Shown: piece after piece, positions 9,726 through 18,667 of the stretch | Numbering within the stretch: position 1 is the first letter of the stretch | How the letters are laid out: each line of letters opens with the position of its first letter | NCBI GenBank assembly: GCA_019038695.1 | Contig: JAHOYZ010000010.1 | Location: 62,001 to 126,000 of the forward strand | Length of the DNA stretch: 64,000 nucleotides | Direction of reading: 5' to 3' | Origin: Candidatus Zixiibacteriota bacterium | GTDB lineage: Bacteria > Zixibacteria > MSB-5A5 > GN15 > FEB-12 | Notes under the pieces: generated by a model | Seen by the model: only the letters and a program-made list of their open reading frames with translations | Database searches by the model: none | Told to the model about the DNA's origin: nothing | Position numbers and translations under genes: made by a program

Positions 9726-11079
9726 CTTTGATAACCTTTCTGCTACTCTTATCCAGCTTTACCCGGTCGGCGATTTCGTAACCAACCAGCCATATAATTC
9801 CACGTTGGTCGCACACAACCGGGATTTCATCTCGATAAACACGGTGCAGTTTCCGGTCGCCCAGATAAGCATTGACGGTCTTGCTACCCTTCATCCCGAG
9901 AGGACTAAAACGATCCCCTGCTCGCGAACGACGAACGATCAGTGGCGGTGTCACCTTGTCCGCATCCAGGGCAACATTTCCGGAACACCTGGCCCACTGC
10001 ATATCGGTGGGTTTGTATGTCGTCTCGCGGTATGCAAAACTCAGTTGCAACCCGGGCAGACTGACTTTTCGGCCACGTTCAAGTTGTCGCTCATCAGTAC
10101 CAGATTCCCGACCGTGCAAAACCATCCGATCTCCGACAAGAACGGCCTGAATTTTCTTGGGCAGCGAGATCGCTTTCTGCCGTCGAAGACAAGCAGTATC
10201 CAATCTTTCCACGGCCCCTTTATCAGGATAAGTTCCAGCCGTGGAAACGGCTACCAGGCAACGCCTTAACAAACGACGCCTTAACCACTTATCATAATCA
10301 CAGAAAATATCAAGAGCAAGCTCTATTTTCCCCCCGGGAGAGAATGATATGCACTTCTTCACTGCACGCTCGACAAAGATACTCAGGAACTCCTCTTCCA
10401 ATGCCAATGTTTCGGCCAGGTTCAGCAGAGAGGTCTCCACGCGAGGGCTGATCTGTTTTCGAATTGAGGGGAGCAACGAATGTCGGATGAAATTGCGCCG
10501 GATTGACATGTCTTCATTGGTTTCGTCGGTACAGTATTTGAGAGCGTTCTGATCGATGTATGACATTATCTGCAAGCGTGTTACATTCAGGAGCGGACGA
10601 ACAATTCTGCCCCGACGAATAGGCATACCCATTAGACCGGTACGACCGCTTCCCCGCAGGATTCTAAATAGAATAGTCTCCGCCTGGTCATCGGCATGAT
10701 GCCCCACGGCAATCTTGTCGTAGCCATCATCTTCGGCAATACGATCAAAGGCGCCATAACGAAAAATCCGCGCTGTCTCCTCGATTCCTTTTCTGTTTTC
10801 ACGAGCCAGAGTTGGTATGTCTTCCGTTACGACAGTAAAGTCAATCTCCAGTTCGCTGCATAGAGACCGGCAGAACTCTTCCTCGGCTGCGGCAGGTTCG
10901 ATCCTGATCTGGTGATTGACATAGACAGCCCCAAGCTGTATCCCGAGTGTAGGCTTTAACTGGTGCAGGACATGGAGCAACGCTACCGAGTCCGGACCTC
11001 CGGACAATGCTACGAGAACAGCATCCCCCTCAACGATCAGGTTGTCTTCGGCCAGAGTCTGTGTGACAATATCAATCAT
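9682..11079 (-). CDS. tilS: tRNA(Ile)-lysidine synthetase
   Basis: 465 residues. TilS uses ATP and lysine to convert C34 of the CAU anticodon of tRNA-Ile2 to lysidine, changing both amino acid identity and codon reading. Seen: the N-type ATP pyrophosphatase P-loop SGGPDS (26-31), a second conserved block (VGHHADDQAETILFRILRGSG, about residues 125-145 with one more residue each side), GLMGMP, and the RPLLNVTR segment. The C-terminal region fits the TilS C domain (RSRAGDRFSPLGMKGSKTV). ATG start at 11077-11079. First gene of the tilS-hpt-ftsH-folE run; hpt starts inside its last codons. Essential in most bacteria. Confidence 0.95.
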   Translation of the reverse strand: MIDIVTQTLAEDNLIVEGDAVLVALSGGPDSVALLHVLHQLKPTLGIQLGAVYVNHQIRIEPAAAEEEFCRSLCSELEIDFTVVTEDIPTLARENRKGIEETARIFRYGAFDRIAEDDGYDKIAVGHHADDQAETILFRILRGSGRTGLMGMPIRRGRIVRPLLNVTRLQIMSYIDQNALKYCTDETNEDMSIRRNFIRHSLLPSIRKQISPRVETSLLNLAETLALEEEFLSIFVERAVKKCISFSPGGKIELALDIFCDYDKWLRRRLLRRCLVAVSTAGTYPDKGAVERLDTACLRRQKAISLPKKIQAVLVGDRMVLHGRESGTDERQLERGRKVSLPGLQLSFAYRETTYKPTDMQWARCSGNVALDADKVTPPLIVRRSRAGDRFSPLGMKGSKTVNAYLGDRKLHRVYRDEIPVVCDQRGIIWLVGYEIADRVKLDKSSRKVIKVERTRRKENEPATV

Positions 11080-11152
11080 GGGCCAACAATATAACTGGAA
11101 CCAGGGAAAGAACGAGTCAAAAAAACACCAACCGGAGTACCGTCACTTCTCA

Positions 11153-12169
11153 TCAGCCGAAGTCCTTGCTGAGTTTCTCCAAACCATTTCTGGAGCCGAC
11201 CAGGACCAGTACGTCACCATCTTCCAGAATTGTATTTGGCTCAGGGGCAATAGTGACACGAGCGTTGTGTTTTTTCATACCGATAATATTGACACCATAG
11301 TCCCTTTTGAGCCCGGATTCCACCAGTGTTTTGCCGTTGAGTCCCGAATCTTTCGGAATAACAACCTCTTCGATAGATAGCCCACCTTCACCGAGAGAAG
11401 TCATGTGCATAAAATCGACGACATTGGGACGCACCGAAGCCATAGCCATGCGCTGTCCACCGAGTACATGGGGGGAAACCACGTGATTGGCACCGGCCCG
11501 GACAAGCTTTTTCTCACCATCATCGAAATCAGCGCGGGCAATAATGTTCAGATCAGGATTCATGTGACGGGCCGTCAAAGTCAGATAAACGTTCTGGGCT
11601 TCATCCGGCAAAGTAGAAATCAAGGTTCTGGCGGAATCAATACCAGCCTCGCGCAGGATATCGTCGTCGGTCGCCGTGCCTTTAATATGAAGTATTCCTT
11701 CGTTTTGAAGATGCTCCAGAGCTTCATCGTCGATTTCGATGACGACAAATTTTTCCTTGCGACGTTTGAACTCAGCCGCTACCTGGCGACCCACTCGACC
11801 GTATCCGGCAAGAATGAAATGGCCGGAGATTCTACGCAATCCTTTCTGCATTCTTCTCCTTCCTAACATTGTTCGCAGCTGCGAGTGAAGAACCATCTGA
11901 CCGATTACCGAGGCCAGAAAAGCTCCTGTACCCATACCAACCAGAATCAACACGATGACAAACGCCCGTCCCAGAGGATGCAAAGGCGTAACTTCTTTGA
12001 AACCTACAGTTGACAGGGTTATGACCGTCATATAGAGAGCGTCGAGCGCACCCATGTTCTCCAGCAACATAAAGCCCAGTGTACCAGCGGTTACCAGCAC
12101 GACAAAAGCCACGAGTGCGGCCACCAGTTTCCGGGTCGGTCCCATTGATTCCTGTACATGACTAGACAT
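11153..12169 (-). CDS. Two-TM potassium channel with RCK (TrkA-N/TrkA-C) domains
   Basis: 338 residues. TM1 (about 14-36), a pore helix with filter TVGFKEV (54-60; a bacterial variant of TVGYGD), and TM2 (about 68-92) form an Ion_trans_2 pore. A cytoplasmic RCK-N Rossmann domain follows (FILAGYGRVGRQ, 118-129; acidic VIEIDDEAL after strand 2), then a TrkA-C domain (about 255-338). This MthK-like plan gives a tetrameric potassium channel gated by ligand at the RCK ring. TrkA-C domains of related proteins can bind c-di-AMP, and a diadenylate cyclase gene lies at 46.3 kb, so a link is possible but not shown. It lies 73 bp upstream of tilS on the same strand. Confidence 0.9.
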   Translation of the reverse strand: MSSHVQESMGPTRKLVAALVAFVVLVTAGTLGFMLLENMGALDALYMTVITLSTVGFKEVTPLHPLGRAFVIVLILVGMGTGAFLASVIGQMVLHSQLRTMLGRRRMQKGLRRISGHFILAGYGRVGRQVAAEFKRRKEKFVVIEIDDEALEHLQNEGILHIKGTATDDDILREAGIDSARTLISTLPDEAQNVYLTLTARHMNPDLNIIARADFDDGEKKLVRAGANHVVSPHVLGGQRMAMASVRPNVVDFMHMTSLGEGGLSIEEVVIPKDSGLNGKTLVESGLKRDYGVNIIGMKKHNARVTIAPEPNTILEDGDVLVLVGSRNGLEKLSKDFG

Positions 12170-12279
12170 AACCTATGAAAAGTTAGGTCACGGCAGAGGA
12201 TTATTCCACAAAAAAGACCGCTGCACTGACACAAATTCATATCCTCGTTTCTCAGACCTGCTATTATGCTTGACCAGAG

Positions 12280-12720
12280 GTGGCTTATGTCTTACCGATA
12301 TCCTACATGGCTACCGATCTCATTCCAAAGACCTTCCTGCGTAGATTTGTGTTGTATCACCTGCCGGCGTTGCTCTATGCTCTGGGTATAATAGCACTGT
12401 CATCCATTCCGAATTTAGCAACACCGCAGATTCGTATCATTGCCGTTGATAAGGTAGCACATTTTTTGGAATACGCCATTTTTGCGTTTTTGATTTTCAG
12501 ATCAGTATCAAATCTGAGTAGGCGTCCACGCCTGCGGTGGATTGTGCTCTTGTCTGCACTTTTCCTGTGTATTTTTGCACTCCTGGATGAAATCTATCAG
12601 CAATATATCCCCGGACGGCATATGGATGTGCTGGATTTTGTTACAGATGTAGGTGGAGCTTTGATCGTTCTGACCATAATGGGAAGACGGTATCAGCAGG
12701 CTCAAAAGCGCTCTGAATAG
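12280..12720 (+). CDS. VanZ-like membrane protein
   Basis: 146 residues with about four membrane segments. Conserved VanZ-family signatures are visible: DKVAHFLEYAIFAFL (about 62-76), LLDEIYQQYIPGRHMDVLDFVTD (about residues 107-129, of which DEIYQ and PGR are the hallmark) and a final TM. VanZ-like proteins are linked to teicoplanin resistance in enterococci, but most homologues have no known function. The proposed GTG start is directly behind AGAGG, which is too close for an ideal ribosome binding site; ATG at 12307 is an alternative and would remove nine residues. The gene stands alone, divergent from the potassium-channel gene. Confidence 0.75.
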   Translation: MAYVLPISYMATDLIPKTFLRRFVLYHLPALLYALGIIALSSIPNLATPQIRIIAVDKVAHFLEYAIFAFLIFRSVSNLSRRPRLRWIVLLSALFLCIFALLDEIYQQYIPGRHMDVLDFVTDVGGALIVLTIMGRRYQQAQKRSE

Positions 12721-12763
12721 CGCCTTCTTCGCCTTTTGTAATAGACCAAACGCGGGATTTGCC

Positions 12764-12791
12764 TTGACTTCTAAGCCTATGTCTTTATATT
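12764..12791 (+). promoter_or_regulatory. Sigma-70-like promoter of the candidate RNA
   Basis: TTGACT (12764-12769), a 16-bp spacer and TATATT (12786-12791) form the best promoter match in this gap, predicting a start near 12798. The next gene begins 460 bp further on, too far for an ordinary leader. Confidence 0.5.
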
Positions 12792-12797
12792 AATAAC

Positions 12798-13141
12798 GGT
12801 CTGTAAAACTCGCCTTTCCAGGCGGAAAATGGAAGATTCAGAATACCCCTTTTTGTTCCAACATTTGGGTTGAGTATAGATTAATGATCCGTAAGAAATG
12901 TGCTGTCGGGTTTAATTTCCGGGCAACACAATTGCTGAAGTTGGTTTAGAAATATCAAAGGACAGTTACCGTACGCTGGATGGACGAATCTCCGAGCCAG
13001 CTTCCATACCCGTAGCATAGTGTTAAGGGGCTGAAGTTGGCATATTGGGTTTTGTCTGGCATGGAGCTAAGGGCAAGACAAGCTTCTGCGGTATGGGAAA
13101 TGAAACCGGTGGAAAGACAATTCCGCAGGTTGGAATTTTTT
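12798..13141 (+). ncRNA. Candidate structured non-coding RNA, family not recognised
   Basis: The 537-bp gap between the VanZ-like gene and the giant surface-protein gene has no credible protein but has promoter, folded core and terminator in order. Pairings seen: CCAGCTTC (12997-13004) with GAAGTTGG (13033-13040); CCATACC (13004-13010) with GGTATGG (13090-13096); TTGTCT with AGACAA around 13053-13079. GCTGAAGTTGG occurs twice (12934-12944 and 13030-13040), so the CCAGCTTC strand could switch partners. The 3' end has an AATTCC/GGAATT hairpin with T-run. It lacks the signatures I know for tmRNA, RNase P RNA, SRP RNA, cobalamin or c-di-GMP riboswitches. It could also be a long leader of the downstream gene. 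Confidence 0.4.
13119..13141 (+). terminator. Rho-independent terminator of the candidate RNA
   Basis: AATTCC (13119-13124), a 7-nt loop and GGAATT (13132-13137) form a short stem running into a T-tract ending at 13141. The stem is AT-rich, so strength is uncertain. Confidence 0.4.
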
Positions 13142-13257
13142 AGAGGGCAAGTTTTTTGCATTGGCTCTGAAGATGTGATGTAGCCAAGATTATGGTAAAC
13201 AATATGAATAAGATGTATGACTCGAAACTCTAAACAAAACTAATTGGAGAGCAAAAC

Positions 13258-16200
13258 ATGAAATTGAGAATCATCCTGTCGATGTTGGTCATTCTCGCTT
13301 TCGGTGCCGTAGGAGCGCAGGCGGGTGATGATCCGAACTTGCCGGATACTGTTGCCTTTGTGGCTTCGGTCGTTCCGGGGGCTGGCTCGGATCAATTGCA
13401 GATGGATATTTATGGTTTCTCAGATGAAACCCTCATGGGCTTTACTATGGGCATCATCTGGGACAACCCTAAGATCCAGATGGACAGCGCCAAGGCGACA
13501 TCACTAATAACCGACGCTTTTGCGATTGGCCCATTCTTTTACGAAGAAGGTAGTCTTGCCACCACGAATACAAATCAGCGCTTCCAGCTGGGTGGTACAG
13601 CCATGATGTCCTACATCGCGGCCGATGCCGGTGGACGCCGACTTTGGGCCAGCTATTACTTCACGGCCACTGACTGGACAGAAAGTGATTGTGTCACGTT
13701 TGACACTTTGAAATACGGCTCGGGCACAGAATTCATGTTTGTGGACCCGGGTCCTCCGCAGAACCAGTTTGTACCCCGCTTTGAGGGTATTCTGGAAGTG
13801 GGAACCTGTGTTGAAGAGAACCTACCTCCGGTTGTCGATGGTATTCCCGATCAGACCATCACCGAAGGTTCGACCTTTGCCACGATCAGCCTTGATAATT
13901 ATGTGGCCGACCCCGACAACACTGATGATGAGATGACCTGGACCTATTCGGGTAACACTGATCTGACGGTTGTCATCACTGATCGTGTTGCGACTATCAC
14001 GACGCCGGGTGCCGAATGGAGCGGAGCCGAGACGATTACGTTTAAGGCTGCCGATCCTGACGGTTTGTTTGACGACGATGCAGCGATCTTTGAAGTCACC
14101 GCTGTGAACGATGCTCCGGTCGTTACAGACATTCCCGATCAAACAATCGCCGAGGGCGGTAGCTTTGCTACAATTACTCTCGATGATTTCGTCTCTGATG
14201 CGGATAACACCGATGAACAGATGATCTGGACCTTCTCAGGTAACACTGATCTGACAGTTGTTATTACTGATCGTGTCGCAACTATCACGACACCGGGTAC
14301 TGAATGGAGTGGAGCTGAGACGATTACGTTTAAGGCTGCCGATCCAGACGGTTTGTTTGACGACGATGCAGCGATCTTTGAAGTCACCGCTGTGAACGAT
14401 GCTCCGGTCGTTACAGACATTCCCGATCAGACCATCGATGAGGGTGGTAGCTTTGAAACAATTACTCTCGATGATTTCGTCTCTGACATAGATAATACCG
14501 ATGAGCAGATGACCTGGACCTTCTCAGGTAACACTGATCTGACAGTTGTCATTACTGATCGTGTTGCGACTATCAGCACGCCAGCCAGTGACTGGAGCGG
14601 AGCCGAGACAATTACGTTTAAGGCTGCCGATCCTGACGGTTTGTTTGACGAAAATGCGGCGATCTTTACCGTCACACCCGCAGATGAGAATCCCCCGGTC
14701 ATCACTGATATTCCTGATCAGACCATCGCTGAGGGCGGTAGCTTTGCTACAATTACTCTCGATGATTTCGTCTCTGATGCGGATAACACCGATGAACAGA
14801 TGATCTGGACCTTCTCAGGTAACACTGATCTGACGGTTGTCATCACTGATCGTGTTGCGACTATCACGACACCGGGTGCCGAATGGAATGGAGCCGAGAC
14901 TATTACGTTTAAGGCTGCCGATCCAGACGGTTTGTTTGACGAAAATGCGGCGATCTTTGAAGTTACCGCTGTGAACGACGCTCCGGTAGTTACGGACATT
15001 GAAGATCAGACTATCGCCGAGGGTGGTAGTTTCGCGACTATTACTCTTGATGATTTTGTGTCTGACGTAGATAATACTGATGAGCAGATGACCTGGACCT
15101 ATTCGGGTAACACTGATCTGACAGTTGACATCACCGACCGTGTCGCGACTATCACGACACCGGATGCCGAATGGAGTGGAGCCGAGACTATTACATTTAA
15201 GGCTGCCGATCCGGACGGTTTGTTTGACGAAAATGCGGCGATCTTTGAAGTCACCGCTGTTAATGACGCTCCGGTAATAGCTGATATTCCCGATCAGACC
15301 ATCGCCGAGGGTGGTAGCTTTGCTACAATTACTCTCGATGATTTCGTCTCTGATGCGGATAACACCGATGAGCAGATGACCTGGACCTATTCAGGCAACA
15401 CTGATTTGACAGTTGTTATTACTGATCGCGTTGCGACTATCACCACACCAGCCAGCGACTGGAACGGAGCCGAGACTATTACGTTTAAGGCCGCCGATCC
15501 TGACGGTTTGTTTGACGAAAATGCGGCGATCTTTACCGTCTCTTCCGTCAACATTGCACCAGTATTGGCTGAGATTGGTGCGCAGAGCGGACCAGAAAAC
15601 GCCGAGCTTAGCTTTGGTATTAGTGCCACTGATCCTGACGGAACTACTCCGACGCTGGACACAGCGGATGTACCTGCCGGTGCATCGTTTGTGGACAACG
15701 GTGGTGGTACTGGTACTTTCACGTGGACGCCGACCTACGATGATGCTGATGTTTACTACGTGACCTTCATCGCCTTTGACGGTGAGCTGGCCGACTCCGA
15801 AGTAGTTGAGATTACTGTTATCAATACAAACCGTCTACCAGTCGTAGATGCGGTATCTGACACTACTATTGACGAATGTGGCGAGCTTGTATTGACTTTT
15901 GTAGCTACCGATCCTGATGGTGATGATCTCACCTTCGTTGTTGATCCTCTGGCAGCCAATATGACATTTGATGATGCTACCAATACGTTCACATTTGATC
16001 CCGACACCACCCAGGCTGGAGTCTACAATCTGGTTCTGACAGTTAGCGATGGCATGGACCCCGTTGAGGAACCATTCGTTATTACCGTCGAAGACTGTAT
16101 CATACTCTCAGAAGATACTTTTGTGTTTGAAACTGAGCCAGGTTCGAGTACCGGTAGTGCCACCCTTCAGGTGGAATCTTCCGGCGACCCCTTCTGTTTC

Positions 16201-18591
16201 ACAGTAGTCGAAGATCCAGATGTGGAGTGGCTCGAGTTTTCCCCAGAGGGTGTTATTTGTGTACCTCCTTTGGCAGAAATCGTTATCTCCTATGACGTAA
16301 CTGATATGCCTTCTGGAACATATGTAGCCAACTGCTCAATCGTTCCGGTTGACCCCGCAAAGGGTGCTGCTTTCGAACCGGTAGCGTTCACCGTTACTGT
16401 TATTGTTCCTACAGCAGACTTTATCACAATTGCCGGTGTTGGGGGAGTCCCCGGCAGTGAAGTAGTTGTACCAGTAACCTTCACAAACAACTCCTGTGAC
16501 TTGGCAGGGATCTATGCGAATCTGGCGTGGACCTCTGAATACTTGTCCCTGGTTATGGTCACCTGGGAAGACTCTCGTGTAGAGCACTTCTCAATGAAAG
16601 AAGCTGCGATCAACCCGATTGCACAGACCGTGTTGTTAGCTGCTGGCGATGAATCTGAACTGATCGGTACGGGAACCGGCAATTTTGTCAATCTGCACTT
16701 CAAATTGGCATCAGATATTCCAGCTGGTACTTATAACATTGGCTTCTTGCCAAAATCTGCCTTCCTTCTGGATTGTGGTGATGGATTCATTGATGGTTGG
16801 CCGGAAGAAACTGCGGGCCATATCGTTGTTGGCGACAATCCCAACTTTGTGTGTGGATATGTTACCGATACCCTCGGTATCCCGATTCCAGGTGCAACTG
16901 TTGATCTCTATGGTGAGTTCCCGATCGGCCCAGTCGATATGACCACCATGTCCAGTGAAACCGGAGCATTTTCCTTCTCGGATATTATGCCCATTCCGTT
17001 TGATCTGTGGGCTTACCATGAAGGTTATTATCCGACTCTGGTTGAGAATGTGAACTATGGTGATATCGGTATAATGATTGAGCTTACTCCGGTCGAGCCC
17101 ATTATCGAACATCACGAGTTTGTCTTCTTCTACTGTGGTGAGAATCTCTACTTCGACGAATTACTTCCAGTAGGATCAGTTATTGGTGCCTATGATTCAA
17201 ATAACGTCCTTTGCGGTACCTGGTTCGTCAGTGAGCTTGGCGCTTACGGCGCCATGCCGGTTTACGGCGATTTGACAGATACCGAAGAAGACGAAGGAGC
17301 CGATCCCGGAGAAATAATTCGTTTCTTCATCAACAACGAATATTGGGCTCAAACTGATGTTGAAGCTATCTGGCAAGATCCCCTTGAAAGCTGGCAGGTC
17401 TGCCTGTCGGTTGGTGAAATAACCAAGACCTGTGACTTGTTAGAAGGCTGGAATCTCGTAAGCTGGTCGGTTGACCATGAAGATGACTACATCCTCGATG
17501 CACTGTCATCGCTTGGTGACACTCTTCTAATAGTAGTCGGATTCGAACAGGGTGGTCTCATCTACGATGCGGCTCTGCCTCAGTTCTCGACACTTTGGTA
17601 TGTCGATCATCTCAGCGGCTACTGGATTAAGGTTTCCGAGAATGTTACGCTTGAAATGACAGGCGTCACCGTGTCACCAGCTACTCCTATTGAGGTGACG
17701 GCCGGTTGGAACCTTGTCTCGTACTTGCCGGATTATGCAATGCCGGTAGAGATAGCAGTTTCTTCGTTAGACGGCAACCTGATTGTCCTTTTTGGTCAAG
17801 ATGGTGCGTATATTCCTGGTGACCTTGGGAATATGGCCGAGCTGGCTCCCTGCAACGGTTACTGGGTGAAGGTTGCCTTTGATGATGAGTTGATTTACGA
17901 GGCAAGTGGTCCTATGACTGCTCCGCAGCAGCGTCGCGAACTGGGTACGCTGGCAACAGCAGCAGCGATATCTGATGTGGTTGCATCCAACCGCTGGATG
18001 AACGCTTATGCTTCGAATCTGACTCTTGACGGTCAGACTGTTCTGAGTGGTGCCATAATTACGGCCCACGCTCAGGATGGCCATATGGTCGGTAGCTTCA
18101 CAATGGAAGAGGATGGTTTGTTTGGCTTCATGCCAGTCTACGGTGACATTAGCTCGACTGAAGAGGTCGAAGGTATTCGCAACGGCGAAACTTTCTACCT
18201 GGCCATCGACGGTGTTGAGACGGCTGAAGCCTTTGCTTTCAGTAGTGGTATTGGCGATCGTGTAGAGATCACCAATCTGTCCACTGGTAAGTCTACGGAT
18301 AACAACCTGCCGACGGTTTATGGTCTCTCGCAGAACTATCCGAACCCGTTCAACCCGACCACTAATATCGCCTTTACTCTGCCGAATAGCGGTACAGCCC
18401 GTATCGAGGTCTTCAATATCCTCGGTGAGTTGGTTGCTACGCCGTTTGACGGAATGGCGACGGCTGGTGAGAACAGAATCGAATGGGACGGTCAGAATTC
18501 CAGAGGAAAAACTGTCTCATCGGGTATTTACTTCTACCGTCTAACTGCCGATAACTACAGCGAGACGAAGAAAATGACCCTCCTGAAATAG
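13258..18591 (+). CDS. Giant T9SS-secreted surface protein with six cadherin-like repeats
   Basis: 1777 residues; ATG behind TTGGAGAGC. Order: signal peptide (1-22); a cohesin-like beta domain (about 25-180); six 96-97-residue repeats (191-767), each from PVVTDIPDQTIAEG to AAIFEVTAVNDA, like the cadherin-like/Ig-like repeats of bacterial adhesins with Asp-rich, probably calcium-binding loops; Ig-like domains with IDATDPDG-type motifs (ATDPDGTTP, ATDPDGDDL); a second cohesin-like domain (about 1055-1190); a carboxypeptidase-regulatory-like fold (about 1200-1285); two copies of a domain ending in MPVYGD (about 1333 and 1625) flanking two GWNLVS modules (about 1397 and 1482); and a T9SS type A tail (about 1688-1777: YPNPFNPTT, SGIYFYRL, KMTLLK). 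Likely a cell-surface or matrix adhesin; ligand unknown. The next gene shares the MPVYGD domain and the same tail. Confidence 0.9.
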   Translation: MKLRIILSMLVILAFGAVGAQAGDDPNLPDTVAFVASVVPGAGSDQLQMDIYGFSDETLMGFTMGIIWDNPKIQMDSAKATSLITDAFAIGPFFYEEGSLATTNTNQRFQLGGTAMMSYIAADAGGRRLWASYYFTATDWTESDCVTFDTLKYGSGTEFMFVDPGPPQNQFVPRFEGILEVGTCVEENLPPVVDGIPDQTITEGSTFATISLDNYVADPDNTDDEMTWTYSGNTDLTVVITDRVATITTPGAEWSGAETITFKAADPDGLFDDDAAIFEVTAVNDAPVVTDIPDQTIAEGGSFATITLDDFVSDADNTDEQMIWTFSGNTDLTVVITDRVATITTPGTEWSGAETITFKAADPDGLFDDDAAIFEVTAVNDAPVVTDIPDQTIDEGGSFETITLDDFVSDIDNTDEQMTWTFSGNTDLTVVITDRVATISTPASDWSGAETITFKAADPDGLFDENAAIFTVTPADENPPVITDIPDQTIAEGGSFATITLDDFVSDADNTDEQMIWTFSGNTDLTVVITDRVATITTPGAEWNGAETITFKAADPDGLFDENAAIFEVTAVNDAPVVTDIEDQTIAEGGSFATITLDDFVSDVDNTDEQMTWTYSGNTDLTVDITDRVATITTPDAEWSGAETITFKAADPDGLFDENAAIFEVTAVNDAPVIADIPDQTIAEGGSFATITLDDFVSDADNTDEQMTWTYSGNTDLTVVITDRVATITTPASDWNGAETITFKAADPDGLFDENAAIFTVSSVNIAPVLAEIGAQSGPENAELSFGISATDPDGTTPTLDTADVPAGASFVDNGGGTGTFTWTPTYDDADVYYVTFIAFDGELADSEVVEITVINTNRLPVVDAVSDTTIDECGELVLTFVATDPDGDDLTFVVDPLAANMTFDDATNTFTFDPDTTQAGVYNLVLTVSDGMDPVEEPFVITVEDCIILSEDTFVFETEPGSSTGSATLQVESSGDPFCFTVVEDPDVEWLEFSPEGVICVPPLAEIVISYDVTDMPSGTYVANCSIVPVDPAKGAAFEPVAFTVTVIVPTADFITIAGVGGVPGSEVVVPVTFTNNSCDLAGIYANLAWTSEYLSLVMVTWEDSRVEHFSMKEAAINPIAQTVLLAAGDESELIGTGTGNFVNLHFKLASDIPAGTYNIGFLPKSAFLLDCGDGFIDGWPEETAGHIVVGDNPNFVCGYVTDTLGIPIPGATVDLYGEFPIGPVDMTTMSSETGAFSFSDIMPIPFDLWAYHEGYYPTLVENVNYGDIGIMIELTPVEPIIEHHEFVFFYCGENLYFDELLPVGSVIGAYDSNNVLCGTWFVSELGAYGAMPVYGDLTDTEEDEGADPGEIIRFFINNEYWAQTDVEAIWQDPLESWQVCLSVGEITKTCDLLEGWNLVSWSVDHEDDYILDALSSLGDTLLIVVGFEQGGLIYDAALPQFSTLWYVDHLSGYWIKVSENVTLEMTGVTVSPATPIEVTAGWNLVSYLPDYAMPVEIAVSSLDGNLIVLFGQDGAYIPGDLGNMAELAPCNGYWVKVAFDDELIYEASGPMTAPQQRRELGTLATAAAISDVVASNRWMNAYASNLTLDGQTVLSGAIITAHAQDGHMVGSFTMEEDGLFGFMPVYGDISSTEEVEGIRNGETFYLAIDGVETAEAFAFSSGIGDRVEITNLSTGKSTDNNLPTVYGLSQNYPNPFNPTTNIAFTLPNSGTARIEVFNILGELVATPFDGMATAGENRIEWDGQNSRGKTVSSGIYFYRLTADNYSETKKMTLLK
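13828..15558 (+). repeat. Six tandem 288/291-bp coding repeats
   Basis: Units start at 13828, 14116, 14404, 14695, 14983 and 15271; five are 288 bp and the third is 291 bp. They encode the cadherin-like repeats and stay very similar at DNA level, including long identical blocks such as GATCGTGTTGCGACTATCA. Units 2 and 4 are the most alike. Similarity at synonymous sites suggests recent duplication or ongoing gene conversion. Confidence 0.95.
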
Positions 18592-18619
18592 GGTCACTTA
18601 GAATACACTGTAGTCTAAC

Positions 18620-18649
18620 GTCCGGCCGGTCATAAACGACCGGCCGGAC
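18620..18649 (+). other. Strong intercistronic hairpin
   Basis: GTCCGGCCGGTC (18620-18631) and GACCGGCCGGAC (18638-18649) form a perfect 12-bp GC-rich stem with a 6-nt loop between the two T9SS genes, just before the AGGTGG ribosome binding site of the second. No T-run follows, so it may protect or process the mRNA, or mark a dispersed repeat, rather than terminate. Confidence 0.6.
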
Positions 18650-18667
18650 CAGGTAGGTGGATACATT

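Noticed and set aside
12798-13141. tmRNA, RNase P RNA, SRP RNA, cobalamin or c-di-GMP riboswitch
   Set aside because: None of their conserved segments (for example GAGGAAAGTCC, a tRNA-like CCA end, GCCACTG) is present.
12955-13161. 68-codon minus-strand frame in the RNA gap
   Set aside because: No ribosome binding site or recognisable features; lies in the folded region.
13828-15558. Repeat array as CRISPR
   Set aside because: Units are 288/291 bp with no unique spacers and lie inside one reading frame.
13944-15722. Series of similar 60-110-codon minus-strand frames
   Set aside because: They are the repeated antisense of the six cadherin-like repeats, not a gene family.
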